From: Phytopseudomonas dryadis
Lineage (GTDB): Bacteria > Pseudomonadota > Gammaproteobacteria > Pseudomonadales > Pseudomonadaceae
Assembly: GCF_004327355.1 (NCBI RefSeq)
Contig: NZ_QJUM01000004.1
Span: forward strand, 124,001-188,000
Length of the DNA: 64,000 nt
Direction of reading: 5' to 3'
Shown: positions 13,097 to 22,536 of the stretch, in pieces
Layout: every line of letters starts with the position of its first letter
Numbering within the stretch: position 1 is the stretch's first letter
The notes under the pieces: generated by a model
What the model saw: the letters and a program-made list of their open reading frames with translations, nothing else
What the model was told of the DNA's origin: nothing
The model's database searches: none
Made by a program: the position numbers and the translations under genes

Positions 13097-14560
13097 CTAC
13101 GGCCTGGCCGCCTCGAACCCCACATGCTCACCCAGCCGCTCCAGCAGATAGGGATAGAACGGATTGGAGGTCACCCGCTGCAGCGCCTCCATGCTGACCA
13201 ACAGCACGCCGCGCTCCCCCCGCACCGAGAGCGCGCCCAGGTGCACGCCGAAGTCTTCCGCTTCGTCCGGCTGCAGGCCGTACAGCGAATCGCTCAGGGG
13301 AAACGGCAGGGCGACGTGGGACAGCGAGAACACCTCACGCGGGAACGCCAGCCTCAGCGGGAAAAGCTGCTCTTCCTGGGCGCCCGCTTCAGTGATGCGG
13401 GCGGCGGCGTCCAGACTCTGCGTCGTGGTGTTGCCGACCACCACCGTGCGGTAGCGCCGCGGCGCGGGCGGCAACAGGTCGGCGGGCGAGCGGGCATTGG
13501 CGCCCAGCAGCGGGCCGAAATCGACGAAGCGGTTGAGGTCGAACAGCACCAGTTCGCTGCCATTGGCCGGCAGACGCTGGTACAGGGCGTCGATGACTGC
13601 CGGCGTGCTCACGGTGTAATCGACCAGCGACTGGAAGGTCAGCAACGGCGGCAACTCCTGCAAGGCGCCACGCTCGCTCAACGTGGCGATCTGCTCCTGC
13701 AGCGCGCTGGTGAACAGGTAGGACTGGCGCGCCGCATTGAGGGCGAAGGAGTTGTACTTGAACGGGTTGTACTCCGGCAGCACATCCAGCCAGGCGGCCT
13801 TGGCGAACGCCGGGAACACTGCCGGCAACCCGGCCAGCCCAGCGAACCGGGCGTAGCCGGCCACACCGATCATCGGCGAAATCAGCGTCAGGTGGTCGAC
13901 GCGGGCCAGGCTGTCGTTGCCCAGGGCATCGAGGGCGTACTTGAGGGCCAGGCCGCCACCGGCGGAGTAACCGACCAGGTGCAGTTGGGCTTCGCTGGAG
14001 GTCAGCCGCTTGGCCTCGCGAATGGCCAGGCGCGTGGCGGCCAGCCAGTCCTGCCAGGTGACGTCGGTCAGGCCTCCGGGCGTGGTGCCATGCCCGGGCA
14101 GGCGCAGCCCGACCACCACGAAGCCGGCATCGCGATAATGCCTGGCGATATGCCGCAGGCTGTAGGGCGAGTCGCTGAGGCCGTGCAGCATCACCGCGGC
14201 GCCACGCACCGCGCCCTCGGGCTCGAGCACGTAGGAGCGGTTCCAGTCCTTGTCGAACCGCGAGGCGTTGATCGGGCTGTCGGCGAAATAGCGGTTGTCC
14301 GGCACCCGCTCGGCATCGTCCAGGCGCTGGTAGACCTTGTCCGGCAGCGAGGCGAACAGCGCCTGCTCGGCCAGCAGGTAGTCCTGCCAGGCGGCCGCGT
14401 CCAGTTCGGCGGCACTCAGTTCATGGGGCACGAAGGTGTGCCAGGGCCCCAGATCGGGCTTGCCCAGGGAATCGTAGACACGCAGGCCGAAAAAGGTCAG
14501 GCCGACCACGGCGACCACCAGAGCGCTCAAGCGCATCCATTTACTCACTACCGCCCGCAT
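13097..14560 (-). CDS. Alpha/beta hydrolase, membrane-anchored
   Basis: Protein of 487 residues with one N-terminal membrane anchor (residues 10-28), so the catalytic part probably faces the periplasm. The hydrolase core is clear: the oxyanion region MLHGLSDSPYSLR near residue 125, GLRLPGHGTTPGG near residue 152, and the nucleophile elbow GYSAGG with the catalytic serine near residue 198. A histidine late in the chain (SLSHVALPF) may complete the triad. Family members are lysophospholipase- or esterase-like; the substrate is not predictable. The start follows GGAGCGTGAGGC. An alternative ATG lies eight codons downstream. It is divergent from the TSUP permease gene. Confidence 0.75.
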   Translation of the reverse strand: MRAVVSKWMRLSALVVAVVGLTFFGLRVYDSLGKPDLGPWHTFVPHELSAAELDAAAWQDYLLAEQALFASLPDKVYQRLDDAERVPDNRYFADSPINASRFDKDWNRSYVLEPEGAVRGAAVMLHGLSDSPYSLRHIARHYRDAGFVVVGLRLPGHGTTPGGLTDVTWQDWLAATRLAIREAKRLTSSEAQLHLVGYSAGGGLALKYALDALGNDSLARVDHLTLISPMIGVAGYARFAGLAGLPAVFPAFAKAAWLDVLPEYNPFKYNSFALNAARQSYLFTSALQEQIATLSERGALQELPPLLTFQSLVDYTVSTPAVIDALYQRLPANGSELVLFDLNRFVDFGPLLGANARSPADLLPPAPRRYRTVVVGNTTTQSLDAAARITEAGAQEEQLFPLRLAFPREVFSLSHVALPFPLSDSLYGLQPDEAEDFGVHLGALSVRGERGVLLVSMEALQRVTSNPFYPYLLERLGEHVGFEAARP

Positions 14561-14795
14561 GCCTCACGCTCCACTGACCTTATCGAGGGCGATGATAGCG
14601 CCTCGAGCGGCCGTCATCCGCAGTACGAGCCGATCATCGGGAAAGGCTCACAGGTTTTAAACGCGCTTATCGATTAAACCGAATAGGTATATAGACCTTT
14701 GCAAACGGTCTTAGACTCGCCAGGAAAAGCCGTCTATCGTCGTCGCCGCTTCAAAAAAGCCTGTTCTACCACCCGCTGTCAGGCCCCCACACCGC

Positions 14796-15773
14796 ATGAA
14801 AATCCGCAACCTCGATCTCAGCCAGAGCCCGGTCAACGACGAACACCAGGCACTGGGCCTCCCCCCTGTAGAAGATTTCGTTTCCCACCCCGATGACCAT
14901 CCCGTGCTGCGTGCGGCCATGTGGTTCGCCATCCTGACCCTGGCCGGCCTGCTGCTGTTCCTCGCCTGGCGCCTGTTCTTCGGCAACCACGAAAGCAGCG
15001 GCCTGGAAATCATCGAAGACGCCCTGACCAGTCGCGCCTTCTGGAGCGCCGTGGCGGTCGGCTTCTTCGCCCAGGTCATCGACGGCGCCCTGGGCATGGC
15101 CTATGGCATCACCGCCACGACCTTCCTGCTCAGTACCGGCGCCTCGCCGGCTGCGGCAAGCGCCAGCGTGCATATCGCCGAAGTGTTCACCACCGGCCTG
15201 TCGGGGATTTCCCATGCCAAGCTGGGTAACGTCAACAAGGCGCTTTTTCTGCGCCTGCTGCTGCCGGGCATCATTGGTGCAATTCTCGGTGCGGTGCTGA
15301 TCACCACCTTTGACGGCGACGTGATGAAGCCTTTCATCTCCGCCTACCTGTTGCTGATGGGCCTGTACATCCTGCGCAAGGCTTATCGCCACGTGCGGCT
15401 AGTCAAGAAGGAGCCCAAACACGTCGGCAAGCTGGCCTTGTTCGGTGGTTTCGTCGACGCCGCCGGCGGCGGTGGCTGGGGTCCGGTGGTCACCAGCAGC
15501 CTGCTCGGCTCGGGCAGCGACCCGCGCACCACCATCGGCTCGGTGAACTTCGCCGAATTCTTCCTGACCATCACCAGTGCGACCTCCTTCATCCTGCTGG
15601 CCGGTCAGCCGGACACCTGGCTGATGGTCGCCGGCCTGGTCTTCGGCGGCATGTTCGCCGCACCGCTGGCCGCGCTGCTGTGCAAGACCCTGTCGGCGCG
15701 TACCCTGCTGACCATCGTCGGCTGCCTGATCACCCTGCTCAGTGCCTACAACATCTACGCCAGCCTGACGTAA
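14796..15773 (+). CDS. TSUP/TauE-SafE family permease
   Basis: Inner-membrane protein of 325 residues from the sulfite/sulfonate exporter superfamily. A ~45-residue cytoplasmic N-terminus is followed by about eight membrane segments. The two inverted halves each carry the family glycine-rich signature: GFFAQVIDGALGMAYGITAT in the first and FGGFVDAAGGGGWGPVVTSS in the second. Members move sulfite, sulfonates or organic acids across the membrane; which one applies here is not visible. An AT-rich stretch at 14660-14720 probably holds its promoter. The trxC gene follows by 73 bases on the same strand, but the gap leaves cotranscription open. Confidence 0.85.
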   Translation: MKIRNLDLSQSPVNDEHQALGLPPVEDFVSHPDDHPVLRAAMWFAILTLAGLLLFLAWRLFFGNHESSGLEIIEDALTSRAFWSAVAVGFFAQVIDGALGMAYGITATTFLLSTGASPAAASASVHIAEVFTTGLSGISHAKLGNVNKALFLRLLLPGIIGAILGAVLITTFDGDVMKPFISAYLLLMGLYILRKAYRHVRLVKKEPKHVGKLALFGGFVDAAGGGGWGPVVTSSLLGSGSDPRTTIGSVNFAEFFLTITSATSFILLAGQPDTWLMVAGLVFGGMFAAPLAALLCKTLSARTLLTIVGCLITLLSAYNIYASLT

Positions 15774-15846
15774 GAACCCGCGCCTTGCGATGACGGGCCG
15801 CAGCCCATAGGCTGCCGGAAAGTTGCACGACTTTCCGGAGCCCGTC

Positions 15847-16281
15847 ATGAGCGATTCGCCAATCATTCCCTGCCCCAGTTGCAGCAGCCTCAACCGCATT
15901 CCCGCCGCACGCCTGGGCGAGGCGCCGCGCTGCGGCCACTGCAAGGCCGAAGTACTGCCCGGCACGCCGTTCGAGCTGAACCAGGGCAACTTCGCCCTGC
16001 AGCTCAAGGGCGACCTGCCCTTGCTGGTGGATGTCTGGGCCGCCTGGTGCGGGCCGTGTCGCAGCTTCGCGCCGGTGTTCGAGCAGGCCGCCGGGCAGCT
16101 GCGCACCCTCTGCCGGCTGGGCAAGCTCGACAGCGAAGCCAATCCACAGCTATCCACCCAGTTGGGTATTCGCTCGATTCCCAGCCTGATTCTGTTTCGT
16201 GACGGCAAGGAGGTGGCCCGGCAGAGCGGTGCCCTGCCCCTGCCGCAATTGCGTGCCTGGCTCAATGGCCATGGCATCTGA
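15847..16281 (+). CDS. trxC: Thioredoxin TrxC (thioredoxin 2)
   Basis: Cytoplasmic thiol-disulfide reductase of 144 residues with the two-part TrxC layout. An N-terminal zinc-binding region with CPSC near residue 9 and CGHCK near residue 29 is followed by a thioredoxin domain with the active site WCGPC near residue 63 and the cis-proline loop RSIPSL. It reduces proteins using thioredoxin reductase and is tied to oxidative stress in relatives. ATG 15847 was chosen because it precedes the zinc domain at the usual spacing; the open frame begins eight codons earlier. Confidence 0.95.
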   Translation: MSDSPIIPCPSCSSLNRIPAARLGEAPRCGHCKAEVLPGTPFELNQGNFALQLKGDLPLLVDVWAAWCGPCRSFAPVFEQAAGQLRTLCRLGKLDSEANPQLSTQLGIRSIPSLILFRDGKEVARQSGALPLPQLRAWLNGHGI

Positions 16282-16430
16282 GCGAGCGTTCCAGGCGCCT
16301 GCCGCGACCCGGTCTAACGCGACCCGGTCTGACGCCTGACCTTGCCATGGGCGAAAAGACCAGCTAATCCATGGAACACAATAATCGGGTTCTGAGGCGC
16401 TCGCCCAAGGCCTGGCAAGAGAGAGGTTCC

Positions 16431-17228
16431 ATGTTCACGCACATCCTGATCGCCCACGATCTGCGCGACACTGCCGAGATGGCCTTGCGCCGAGCGGCGC
16501 AACTGGCGCGACAGCACGGCGCCCGCCTCAGCGTACTGCACGTGCTCGACCCGACGCAGAGCGAGCAACAACATGAACACGCCAGGCAGGTGCTGGATCG
16601 CAGCATCGGCCAGCACGCGCCTCCCGACAGTGCCCTGCACCTGCGCAGCGGCAAGCCTTCGGAAGTGGTGCTGCAACTGCTGGGCGAGCTCGACTGCGAC
16701 CTGCTGGTGCTCGGCGCTCACCACCAGCGCCATGACTTCTTTTCCGGCACCAGCCTCGACCGTATCTCGCGCCATTGCCCGGTGGCACTGCTGCTGGTCG
16801 CGCGCAACGCGTTCGACCCCTACGAGCGTGCCCTGGCGGCCATCGACTTCTCGCTCTGCGCCTGCAGCGCCCTGGCTCAGGGCTACAGGCTGCTGCCCGA
16901 AGAGGCCGAGCTGCATGCCGTGCACGTCTTCGAAGCGGACAAGGGCACCCCGGAGCAGAGGCGAAGCCAGTTGCAGATCCAGCAGGCCCTGATCGATCAG
17001 TTGTTGCACGACGAAGCGCAGAAACTGCCCGAGATCGGCCCGCGCCTCAGCCACTCGCTCCATGAGGGCGGCATTCTGCGCTGCCTGCAACAGCAGTTGA
17101 GAAGCCGCCGCAGTGAAGTGCTGATCCTCGGCAGCCACGGTCGCGGTGCGCTCTCCCAGGCATTGCTGGGCAGCCTGGCCCAGCATTTCCTGCACAAGGC
17201 GCCCTGCGACGTGTTCGTGGTTCGCTAG
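16431..17228 (+). CDS. Tandem universal stress protein (two UspA domains)
   Basis: Cytoplasmic stress protein of 265 residues made of two Usp domains. The first begins FTHILIAHDLRD and ends with the nucleotide-binding region LLVLGAHHQRHDFFSGTSLD. The second begins around residue 132 and ends VLILGSHGRGALSQALLG, matching the G-2X-G-9X-G(S/T) ATP-binding motif. Such tandem Usp proteins help survival under energy limitation and anoxia in pseudomonads. ATG 16431 follows AGAGAGG. Just upstream, at about 16303-16333, a 16-base unit (GCGACCCGGTCTAAC type) is repeated in tandem. Confidence 0.88.
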   Translation: MFTHILIAHDLRDTAEMALRRAAQLARQHGARLSVLHVLDPTQSEQQHEHARQVLDRSIGQHAPPDSALHLRSGKPSEVVLQLLGELDCDLLVLGAHHQRHDFFSGTSLDRISRHCPVALLLVARNAFDPYERALAAIDFSLCACSALAQGYRLLPEEAELHAVHVFEADKGTPEQRRSQLQIQQALIDQLLHDEAQKLPEIGPRLSHSLHEGGILRCLQQQLRSRRSEVLILGSHGRGALSQALLGSLAQHFLHKAPCDVFVVR

Positions 17229-17239
17229 CCTCGCAACCC

Positions 17240-17320
17240 GGGTATCGCTGCGCTCAACACCGGGCTACTCAAGCAAGCAGCAGCATCGCCTGTAGCCTGC
17301 GGTCGAGCGCAGCGATACCC
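17240..17320. repeat. Inverted repeat between convergent usp and parA-like genes
   Basis: Perfect 16-bp arms: GGGTATCGCTGCGCTC at 17240-17255 and its complement at 17305-17320. It lies between two convergent genes and may act as a two-way terminator. The sequence looks like a dispersed repeat, which a genome search would settle. Confidence 0.7.
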
Positions 17321-17327
17321 AGGGCCA

Positions 17328-18098
17328 TCAAGCCTGCTGCAACAGGTCGTGCAATTCGACGTACTGCAGGGTCAGCTTGTGCCGCGGGTCGAGGTAGATC
17401 AGCGGCATACAGGCCTGGTGCGACTCGCGCATCTTCACCGAATTCATCAGGTTCACCGGCAGTACCGGCAAGCCTTCGGCCACCAGCTCGTCGAGCAATT
17501 GCTGCGGCAACGACGCCCGCGGCTGAAACTGGTTGACCACGATGCCTTCCACCTCCAGGCCCTCGTTGTGATCCTCCTTGAGCTCCTCGATCTCCTGCAG
17601 CAGGCCGTACAGCGCATTGCGCGAGAAGCTGTCGCAGTCGAAGGGAATCAGCACACGATCAGCGGCGATCAGTGCTGAAACGGTATAGAAATTCAACGCT
17701 GGCGGGGTGTCCAGGTAGATCTGGTCGTAGTCCTCGGAGAGTTCCTCGAGCAACTTGCGCAGCTTGTTGATCTTGTGTTTCTGCTCCAGCTTGGGCTGCA
17801 GATCGGCCAGTTCGGCAGTCGCGGTGATCACATGCAGGTTGTCGAACGGCGTTTCGTAGATATCCACCTTGCCCTTCTTGGCGAACGGCCCGCTGGACAG
17901 CGTCTGCTTGAAGAAGTCGGCGATGCCCATGGGGATCTCATCGCCGGTCAGCCCGGTCAGGTAATGGGTGGAGTTGGCCTGAGCATCCAGATCGACCAGC
18001 AGCGTACGGTAACCCTGCGAGGCACTCACCGCCGCCAGATTGCAGGCGATACTGGACTTGCCCACACCACCTTTCTGATTGAAAACCACACGCCGCAT
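17328..18098 (-). CDS. ParA-family ATPase
   Basis: Deviant Walker-A ATPase of 256 residues. The nucleotide-binding loop [11 protein letters not shown] is at residues 6-16 with the signature first lysine; [12 protein letters not shown] follows near residue 34, and the Walker-B-like IYLDTPP comes near residue 124. Proteins of this class position chromosomes, plasmids or large protein assemblies. There is no parB-like partner next to it, so it is an orphan ParA, as I recall at the matching place in P. aeruginosa. It is the last conserved gene before the pigment locus and faces away from it. Confidence 0.88.
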   Translation of the reverse strand: MRRVVFNQKGGVGKSSIACNLAAVSASQGYRTLLVDLDAQANSTHYLTGLTGDEIPMGIADFFKQTLSSGPFAKKGKVDIYETPFDNLHVITATAELADLQPKLEQKHKINKLRKLLEELSEDYDQIYLDTPPALNFYTVSALIAADRVLIPFDCDSFSRNALYGLLQEIEELKEDHNEGLEVEGIVVNQFQPRASLPQQLLDELVAEGLPVLPVNLMNSVKMRESHQACMPLIYLDPRHKLTLQYVELHDLLQQA

Positions 18099-18333
18099 CG
18101 GGAACCTCCCTCACTGAAGTCCAGTGATTCTAGGCCTAGCCTGATGACAATGACGAGAAAACCGGCGAAAACGCGTCATCCAGCAGAAAATCACCACTTA
18201 ATGTTTGCGAGGTAAAGTCTTACCCCGGATAATGCCCGCGCAGTATCGCTTCCCATCGACAAGGCCCTTGTCGCACAGGACAGTCGCATAGACAAGGAAA
18301 TGCCCGGCGGGCCAAGCGGAGTTTCATCTAGAC

Positions 18334-19047
18334 ATGCATTTCAGGATCGATCAATGGCGTGCCTGGGCTCCCGGCCTGGACAGCACGGATGACTGGCTCG
18401 CCTGGAGCAAGGCACCCGAACGCCTGCACGATTCTGGCGAACAACCCGATGTCAGCTTTCTCCCGGCCCTGCAACGCCGTCGCCTGAGTCGCCTGGCGCG
18501 CATGGTTTTCCAGGTCGCCTGGCCGCTTGCCGAAGGTCATGCGGCGTTGCCCCTGGTGTTCGTCTCGCGGCATGGCGAAACCCCGCGAACCCTGGCCATT
18601 CTGCAAGACCTCGCTAGAGAAGAACCGCTGTCGCCGACACAGTTCAGTCTTTCCGTGCATAACGCGACCATCGGCCAATGGTCGATCCTGCGTGGCGACA
18701 CCAGCGAGATGACCGCCCTGGCCGGCGAAGGTGATGGCCTGGAGACGGCCATGCTGGAAGCGGCCACGCTGCTTGCCGACGGCGCACCGGCCGTGCTGCT
18801 GGTGATCGGCGAGGAGGCGCAGCCGGCGCTTTATGCGCCGTTCATCGACGACGTTCCGTTCCCCTACGCGCTGGCCCTGCTGCTGGTGCCTGGCGACGAC
18901 TGGGATTTGCAGCTACGCACGGGCACGGGCCCGCGCACACCGTGGCCGCATCCGTTGAGCCTGGTGCAAGGCCTCTGCAACGGATGCACCTCCCTCGAAC
19001 ACACCTGGAAGGAACGCCAATGGACCTGGTCACACAACGCCTCGTGA
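18334..19047 (+). CDS. Ketosynthase-like chain-length factor (ApeC type)
   Basis: Non-catalytic half-sized ketosynthase homologue of 237 residues. In aryl polyene systems this subunit pairs with a catalytic ketosynthase (ApeO) to set chain length. It has the N-terminal ketoacyl-synthase layout of that family (PALQRRRLSRLARM, then FVSRHGETPRTLAILQDLAR) and FSLSVHNATIGQWSIL where a true ketosynthase has its active-site cysteine region, with no cysteine there. It is the first gene of the plus-strand locus and starts 235 bases after the divergent ParA gene. Its end overlaps the acyltransferase start. Its partner is probably the KS domain at 33067-34806. Confidence 0.85.
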   Translation: MHFRIDQWRAWAPGLDSTDDWLAWSKAPERLHDSGEQPDVSFLPALQRRRLSRLARMVFQVAWPLAEGHAALPLVFVSRHGETPRTLAILQDLAREEPLSPTQFSLSVHNATIGQWSILRGDTSEMTALAGEGDGLETAMLEAATLLADGAPAVLLVIGEEAQPALYAPFIDDVPFPYALALLLVPGDDWDLQLRTGTGPRTPWPHPLSLVQGLCNGCTSLEHTWKERQWTWSHNAS

Positions 19048-19829
19048 AGCGCTACAGCGCGCCCTACTGGTGGCGGCTGATCGCGACAGCGGCGAGCTTT
19101 ACCCTGTTCGGTATCGGCGGCCTGCTGCTGCGGGTACTGGTGTTTCCCGTGTTGTCGCTGCTGCCGGGCGACGCCGCGGCCCACCAGCGCCGCGCCCGGC
19201 AAGTGGTGAGCTGGAATTTCCGCGCCTTCGTCAAGTTCATGCAGCACAGCGGCGTGCTCACCTATGAAGTCGAGGGTGCCGAGCGCCTGGGCCGCCCCGG
19301 ACAGATGATCATCGCCAACCACCCGTCGTTGATCGATGTGGTGGTGATGATCGCCTTCACCCGCAACGCCAATTGCGTGGTGAAACAGAGCCTGTGGAAC
19401 AACCCTTGCATGCGCGGACCGATCCACGCTGCGGGCTACATCAGCAACAGCGGCAGCATGGACATGCTCGACGAAGCGGCTGGCGCCCTGCAGCAGGGCC
19501 AGACCCTGATCATTTTTCCGGAAGGCACGCGCACCACGCCAGGCCGCGCGCCGGAATTCCACCGGGGCGCCGCCGCCATCGCCCTGCGCGGTGCCCGGGT
19601 GATAACGCCGGTGGTCATCAGTGTCACCCCCACCACGCTGACCAAGGCTGAACCCTGGTACCGGATTCCGGCACGGCGCTTCCACTTCCGTCTGCGCGTG
19701 GGCCAGGACATCGACCCGGCGCAGTTCGCCGCCATGGGCGCGGCACCGGTGGCATCGCGCAAACTCAACGATCATCTGCATCAGCATTTCATACAGGAGC
19801 TCGCAAGAGATGAGCGCTCTACGACTTGA
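19020..19829 (+). CDS. 1-acylglycerol-3-phosphate acyltransferase-like protein (PlsC family)
   Basis: Membrane-bound acyltransferase of 269 residues. A hydrophobic N-terminus (residues 18-50) precedes the PlsC domain. The catalytic HX4D is NHPSLIDVV near residue 99 and the acceptor site is FPEGTRTT near residue 163. In APE clusters such enzymes are thought to transfer the polyene acyl chain to a lipid or sugar-lipid anchor, or to build that anchor. ATG 19020 overlaps the preceding gene by 28 bases and follows GGAACG. Its stop overlaps the ACP start, so the genes are translationally linked. The true acceptor is unknown. Confidence 0.85.
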   Translation: MDLVTQRLVKRYSAPYWWRLIATAASFTLFGIGGLLLRVLVFPVLSLLPGDAAAHQRRARQVVSWNFRAFVKFMQHSGVLTYEVEGAERLGRPGQMIIANHPSLIDVVVMIAFTRNANCVVKQSLWNNPCMRGPIHAAGYISNSGSMDMLDEAAGALQQGQTLIIFPEGTRTTPGRAPEFHRGAAAIALRGARVITPVVISVTPTTLTKAEPWYRIPARRFHFRLRVGQDIDPAQFAAMGAAPVASRKLNDHLHQHFIQELARDERSTT

Positions 19830-20070
19830 GATCAAGAACCTGATCATCGATTCCCTGGGACTCGAAGACATCACCCCCCAGGACATTGGCGACGACCTCA
19901 CCCTGTTCGGCGAGGGCCTCGGCCTGGATTCGGTCGATGCCCTGGAACTGGGCCTGGCGATCCAGAAACGTTTCGGCATCAAGATCGACGCCGAAGCCAA
20001 GGACACCCGCACCCATTTCGCCAACGTGGCCAGCCTGGCAGCCTTCGTTGCCAGCCGCCAGGCAGCCTGA
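19810..20070 (+). CDS. Acyl carrier protein 1 (ApeE type)
   Basis: Acyl carrier protein of 86 residues. The phosphopantetheine serine is S41 in GLDSVDALELG, in the usual place at the start of helix II. The following FGIKID segment is also typical. It should carry the growing aryl polyene chain and present it to the ketosynthases, ketoreductase and dehydratases of this locus. ATG 19810 lies inside the acyltransferase gene after GGAGC. The second ACP follows after 11 bases. Confidence 0.92.
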   Translation: MSALRLEIKNLIIDSLGLEDITPQDIGDDLTLFGEGLGLDSVDALELGLAIQKRFGIKIDAEAKDTRTHFANVASLAAFVASRQAA

Positions 20071-20081
20071 GGACGACCACC

Positions 20082-20339
20082 ATGCAGACCCGTGACGAAA
20101 TCTTCGCCACCTTGCGCGACGCCCTGGTGGAATTGTTCGAGCTGAGCCCCGAGCGGATCAGCCTGGACGCCAACCTCTACGAGGATCTGGAAATCGACAG
20201 CATCGACGCCGTCGACCTGATCGACCACATCAAGCGCCAGACCGGCAAGAAGATCGCCGCCGAAGCCTTCAAGTCGGTGCGTACCGTCGGCGACGTGGTC
20301 GAAGCGGTGTATCAGTTGGTCAATGCGGAACCCGCATGA
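20082..20339 (+). CDS. Acyl carrier protein 2 (ApeF type)
   Basis: Second acyl carrier protein, 85 residues, with the phosphopantetheine serine S40 in EIDSIDAVDLI. It differs clearly from ACP 1 in sequence. In known APE systems one ACP serves starter loading and the other elongation; which is which cannot be told here. Its stop overlaps the next gene by four bases (ATGA). Confidence 0.92.
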   Translation: MQTRDEIFATLRDALVELFELSPERISLDANLYEDLEIDSIDAVDLIDHIKRQTGKKIAAEAFKSVRTVGDVVEAVYQLVNAEPA

Positions 20340-20881
20340 GCCGTTTGCTCGGCCTGCTGGTAGCCCTGGTCAGCGTGGCGTATCCGTTCGCCGTATATTT
20401 CGGCGCGGGCCACCTTTCACCCGGGTTGTTCGCCGGGCTGCTCGGTGGCTTGTGGCTGGCCCGCCTGCTCGCCAACCCGCGCGACAGCAATAGCCGCAGG
20501 ATGACCGGCGTGGTTCTGGTCTTCTGCCTGCTGCTTGCCCTGGCTGACGAGCCGGCGTTGCTGCGCTGGTACCCGGTGCTGGTCAGCGCGCTGTTGCTGG
20601 CGCTGTTCGCCAGCAGCCTGAAGATCGGCATGCCGATGGCCGAGCGCCTGGCACGCCTGCGCGAGCCCGAGCTACCTGAAGTGGCCGTGCGCTACACCCG
20701 CCGAGTAACCGAGGTGTGGGCACTGTTTCTGCTCGCCAACGGTCTGGTGGTGGTCGCGCTGAATCTGTGGGCACCGCTGTCCTGGTGGGCGCTCTACACC
20801 GGGCTGATTTCCTACTGCCTGATGGGCCTGCTATTCGCCGGCGAATGGCTGGTACGTCAACGTGTAAGGAGATTCGCATGA
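20336..20881 (+). CDS. Integral membrane protein of APE clusters (COG4648-like)
   Basis: Small hydrophobic protein of 181 residues with about five or six membrane helices and little else. A family of this size sits between the ACPs and the ligase in many aryl polyene clusters, so the position is as telling as the sequence. The catalytic role is unknown; it could anchor the biosynthetic enzymes to the membrane. The charged loop AERLARLREPELPEVAVRYT is the most distinctive segment. It overlaps both neighbours by four bases. Confidence 0.75.
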   Translation: MSRLLGLLVALVSVAYPFAVYFGAGHLSPGLFAGLLGGLWLARLLANPRDSNSRRMTGVVLVFCLLLALADEPALLRWYPVLVSALLLALFASSLKIGMPMAERLARLREPELPEVAVRYTRRVTEVWALFLLANGLVVVALNLWAPLSWWALYTGLISYCLMGLLFAGEWLVRQRVRRFA

Positions 20882-22536
20882 ACTGGCTGAGCCTCGAGAA
20901 CCTGCTGCTGGAGGCGGATGCCAGCCGTCAGATAACGCCGCAACTGAACCACGCGCAACTGTGCCAGCGCGCCTTGAACCTGGCCGGCCACTGGCAGGCT
21001 GCGGGCGTGCAGCGCGTTGCCCTGCACCTGGAGGATGCCGCCGAGCTGGCCATCGCCCTGCTCGCTGCCTGGCAGGCCGATATCCATGTGCTGCTGCCGG
21101 CCGATGCGCAGCCGCAGACCCGTCAGCGCCTGGGCGCCCAGGTCGATCTGTGGCTGGAGCGGCTCGATGATTCGATGACGGCAGCGCCACTGCCCGCTCG
21201 TGCGCTGGATCTGGAACATTGTCGCCTGACCCTGTGCACATCCGGCTCCAGTGGCGAGCCCAAGCTTATCGACAAGAGCCTCGGGCAGCTGACCAACGAA
21301 GTGCAGGCGCTGGAAAATCTTTGGGGTGAAAGGCTCGGCGATGCACTGATCATCGGCAGTGTGGCCGCCCAGCACATCTACGGGCTGCTGTTCCGCGTGC
21401 TCTGGCCGCTGTGCGCGGGGCGCGCCTTCCTGCCCAAGACGTTGCCCTTCCCCGAAGACCTGCAACTGGCCAGCCTGCCCCACCCGGCGTTTGCCTGGGT
21501 CACCAGCCCGGCGCTGCTCAAGCGCATGGGCGACAACCTCGACTGGTCGGCGCTGAGCCGCGTGCGTCAGGTGTTTTCCTCCGGCGGAGCCCTGCCGGCC
21601 GAGGCCGCTGCTTCGCTGCAACAGCGCCTGGATCAGTGGCCGACGGAAATCTACGGCAGCTCGGAAACCGGCGGCATCGCCTGGCGCCAGGGCGGCGAGC
21701 ACTGGCAGCCGTTCGCTGACGTGCAGCTCGAGCTGAACGACGAGGGCGCGTTGCGCCTGAGCTCGCCCTATCTGCCTGCTGGCCACTGGGAACAGATGGC
21801 CGACGCCGTGCAGATCGAGGCCGATGGTCGCTTCATCCTCGGCGCGCGCCTGGATCGCATCGTCAAGCTGGAAGAAAAACGTATCTCCCTGCCCCTGCTG
21901 GAACAGGCCCTGACCCTGCACGGCTGGGTCAGCGAGGCGCGTCTTGGCGTGCTGCAGCAGGGCCGCGCCTTTCTCGGTGCGCTGGTGGCACTGTCCCCCG
22001 AAGGCCTGCACGTGTTGCGCAACCAGGGCCGTCGCCACCTCACCGAAGGCCTGCGCCAGCATCTCGCCGCTCATTGCGAAACCATCGCCCTGCCGCGCCG
22101 CTGGCGCCTGCTGTCCCAGTTGCCCTATAGCAGCCAGGGCAAGCTGGGCCAGGTCCAGGTCAACGAGCTGCTGGCTGCCGACCGGCCCACGCGTATCGAG
22201 CCCAGCAGCACACGGGAAGAAGACGGCGAATGGCATCTGGAGCTGGACGTACCGCTGGATCTGGCCCACTTCAGCGGCCACTTCCCGGGCACCCCGGTGC
22301 TGCCTGGCGTGGTGCAGATCGATTGGGCCCAGCACCTGGGGCGCGCGCTGATCAGCGACCTGCCGCCGCTGTTCGGCGGCATGGAAGTGCTCAAGTTCCA
22401 GCAATTGGTACGCCCCGGCGACCGCCTGCAACTGACCCTGCGTTTCGACCGCGAGCGCAACAAGTTGTATTTCACCTTCCGCAACGGCGAGGCCAACTGC
22501 TCCTCCGGGCGCATCCTGCTCAAGGCCGCGCCATGA
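20878..22536 (+). CDS. Aryl-acid adenylating ligase fused to a hotdog dehydratase (ApeH-ApeI type)
   Basis: Two-domain enzyme of 552 residues. Residues 1 to about 440 are an AMP-forming ligase with the phosphate loop TSGSSGEPK near residue 120, [10 protein letters not shown] near residue 257 and [17 protein letters not shown] near the hinge. It should activate the aromatic starter acid and load it on an ACP. Residues from about 442 form a FabA/FabZ-like hotdog domain with [16 protein letters not shown], the dehydratase active-site helix. A hotdog half of this type would need a partner, probably the dehydratase at 34324-34806. ATG 20878 follows AAGGAG and overlaps the previous stop; the longer frame upstream is spurious. 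The starter (4-hydroxybenzoate or a cinnamate) is not readable from the sequence. Confidence 0.88.
   Translation: MNWLSLENLLLEADASRQITPQLNHAQLCQRALNLAGHWQAAGVQRVALHLEDAAELAIALLAAWQADIHVLLPADAQPQTRQRLGAQVDLWLERLDDSMTAAPLPARALDLEHCRLTLCTSGSSGEPKLIDKSLGQLTNEVQALENLWGERLGDALIIGSVAAQHIYGLLFRVLWPLCAGRAFLPKTLPFPEDLQLASLPHPAFAWVTSPALLKRMGDNLDWSALSRVRQVFSSGGALPAEAAASLQQRLDQWPTEIYGSSETGGIAWRQGGEHWQPFADVQLELNDEGALRLSSPYLPAGHWEQMADAVQIEADGRFILGARLDRIVKLEEKRISLPLLEQALTLHGWVSEARLGVLQQGRAFLGALVALSPEGLHVLRNQGRRHLTEGLRQHLAAHCETIALPRRWRLLSQLPYSSQGKLGQVQVNELLAADRPTRIEPSSTREEDGEWHLELDVPLDLAHFSGHFPGTPVLPGVVQIDWAQHLGRALISDLPPLFGGMEVLKFQQLVRPGDRLQLTLRFDRERNKLYFTFRNGEANCSSGRILLKAAP

Noticed and set aside
14640..14730. 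CysB-type binding site before the TSUP permease gene
   Set aside because: AT-rich and similar in feel to sulfur-starvation promoters, but no defined motif could be matched.
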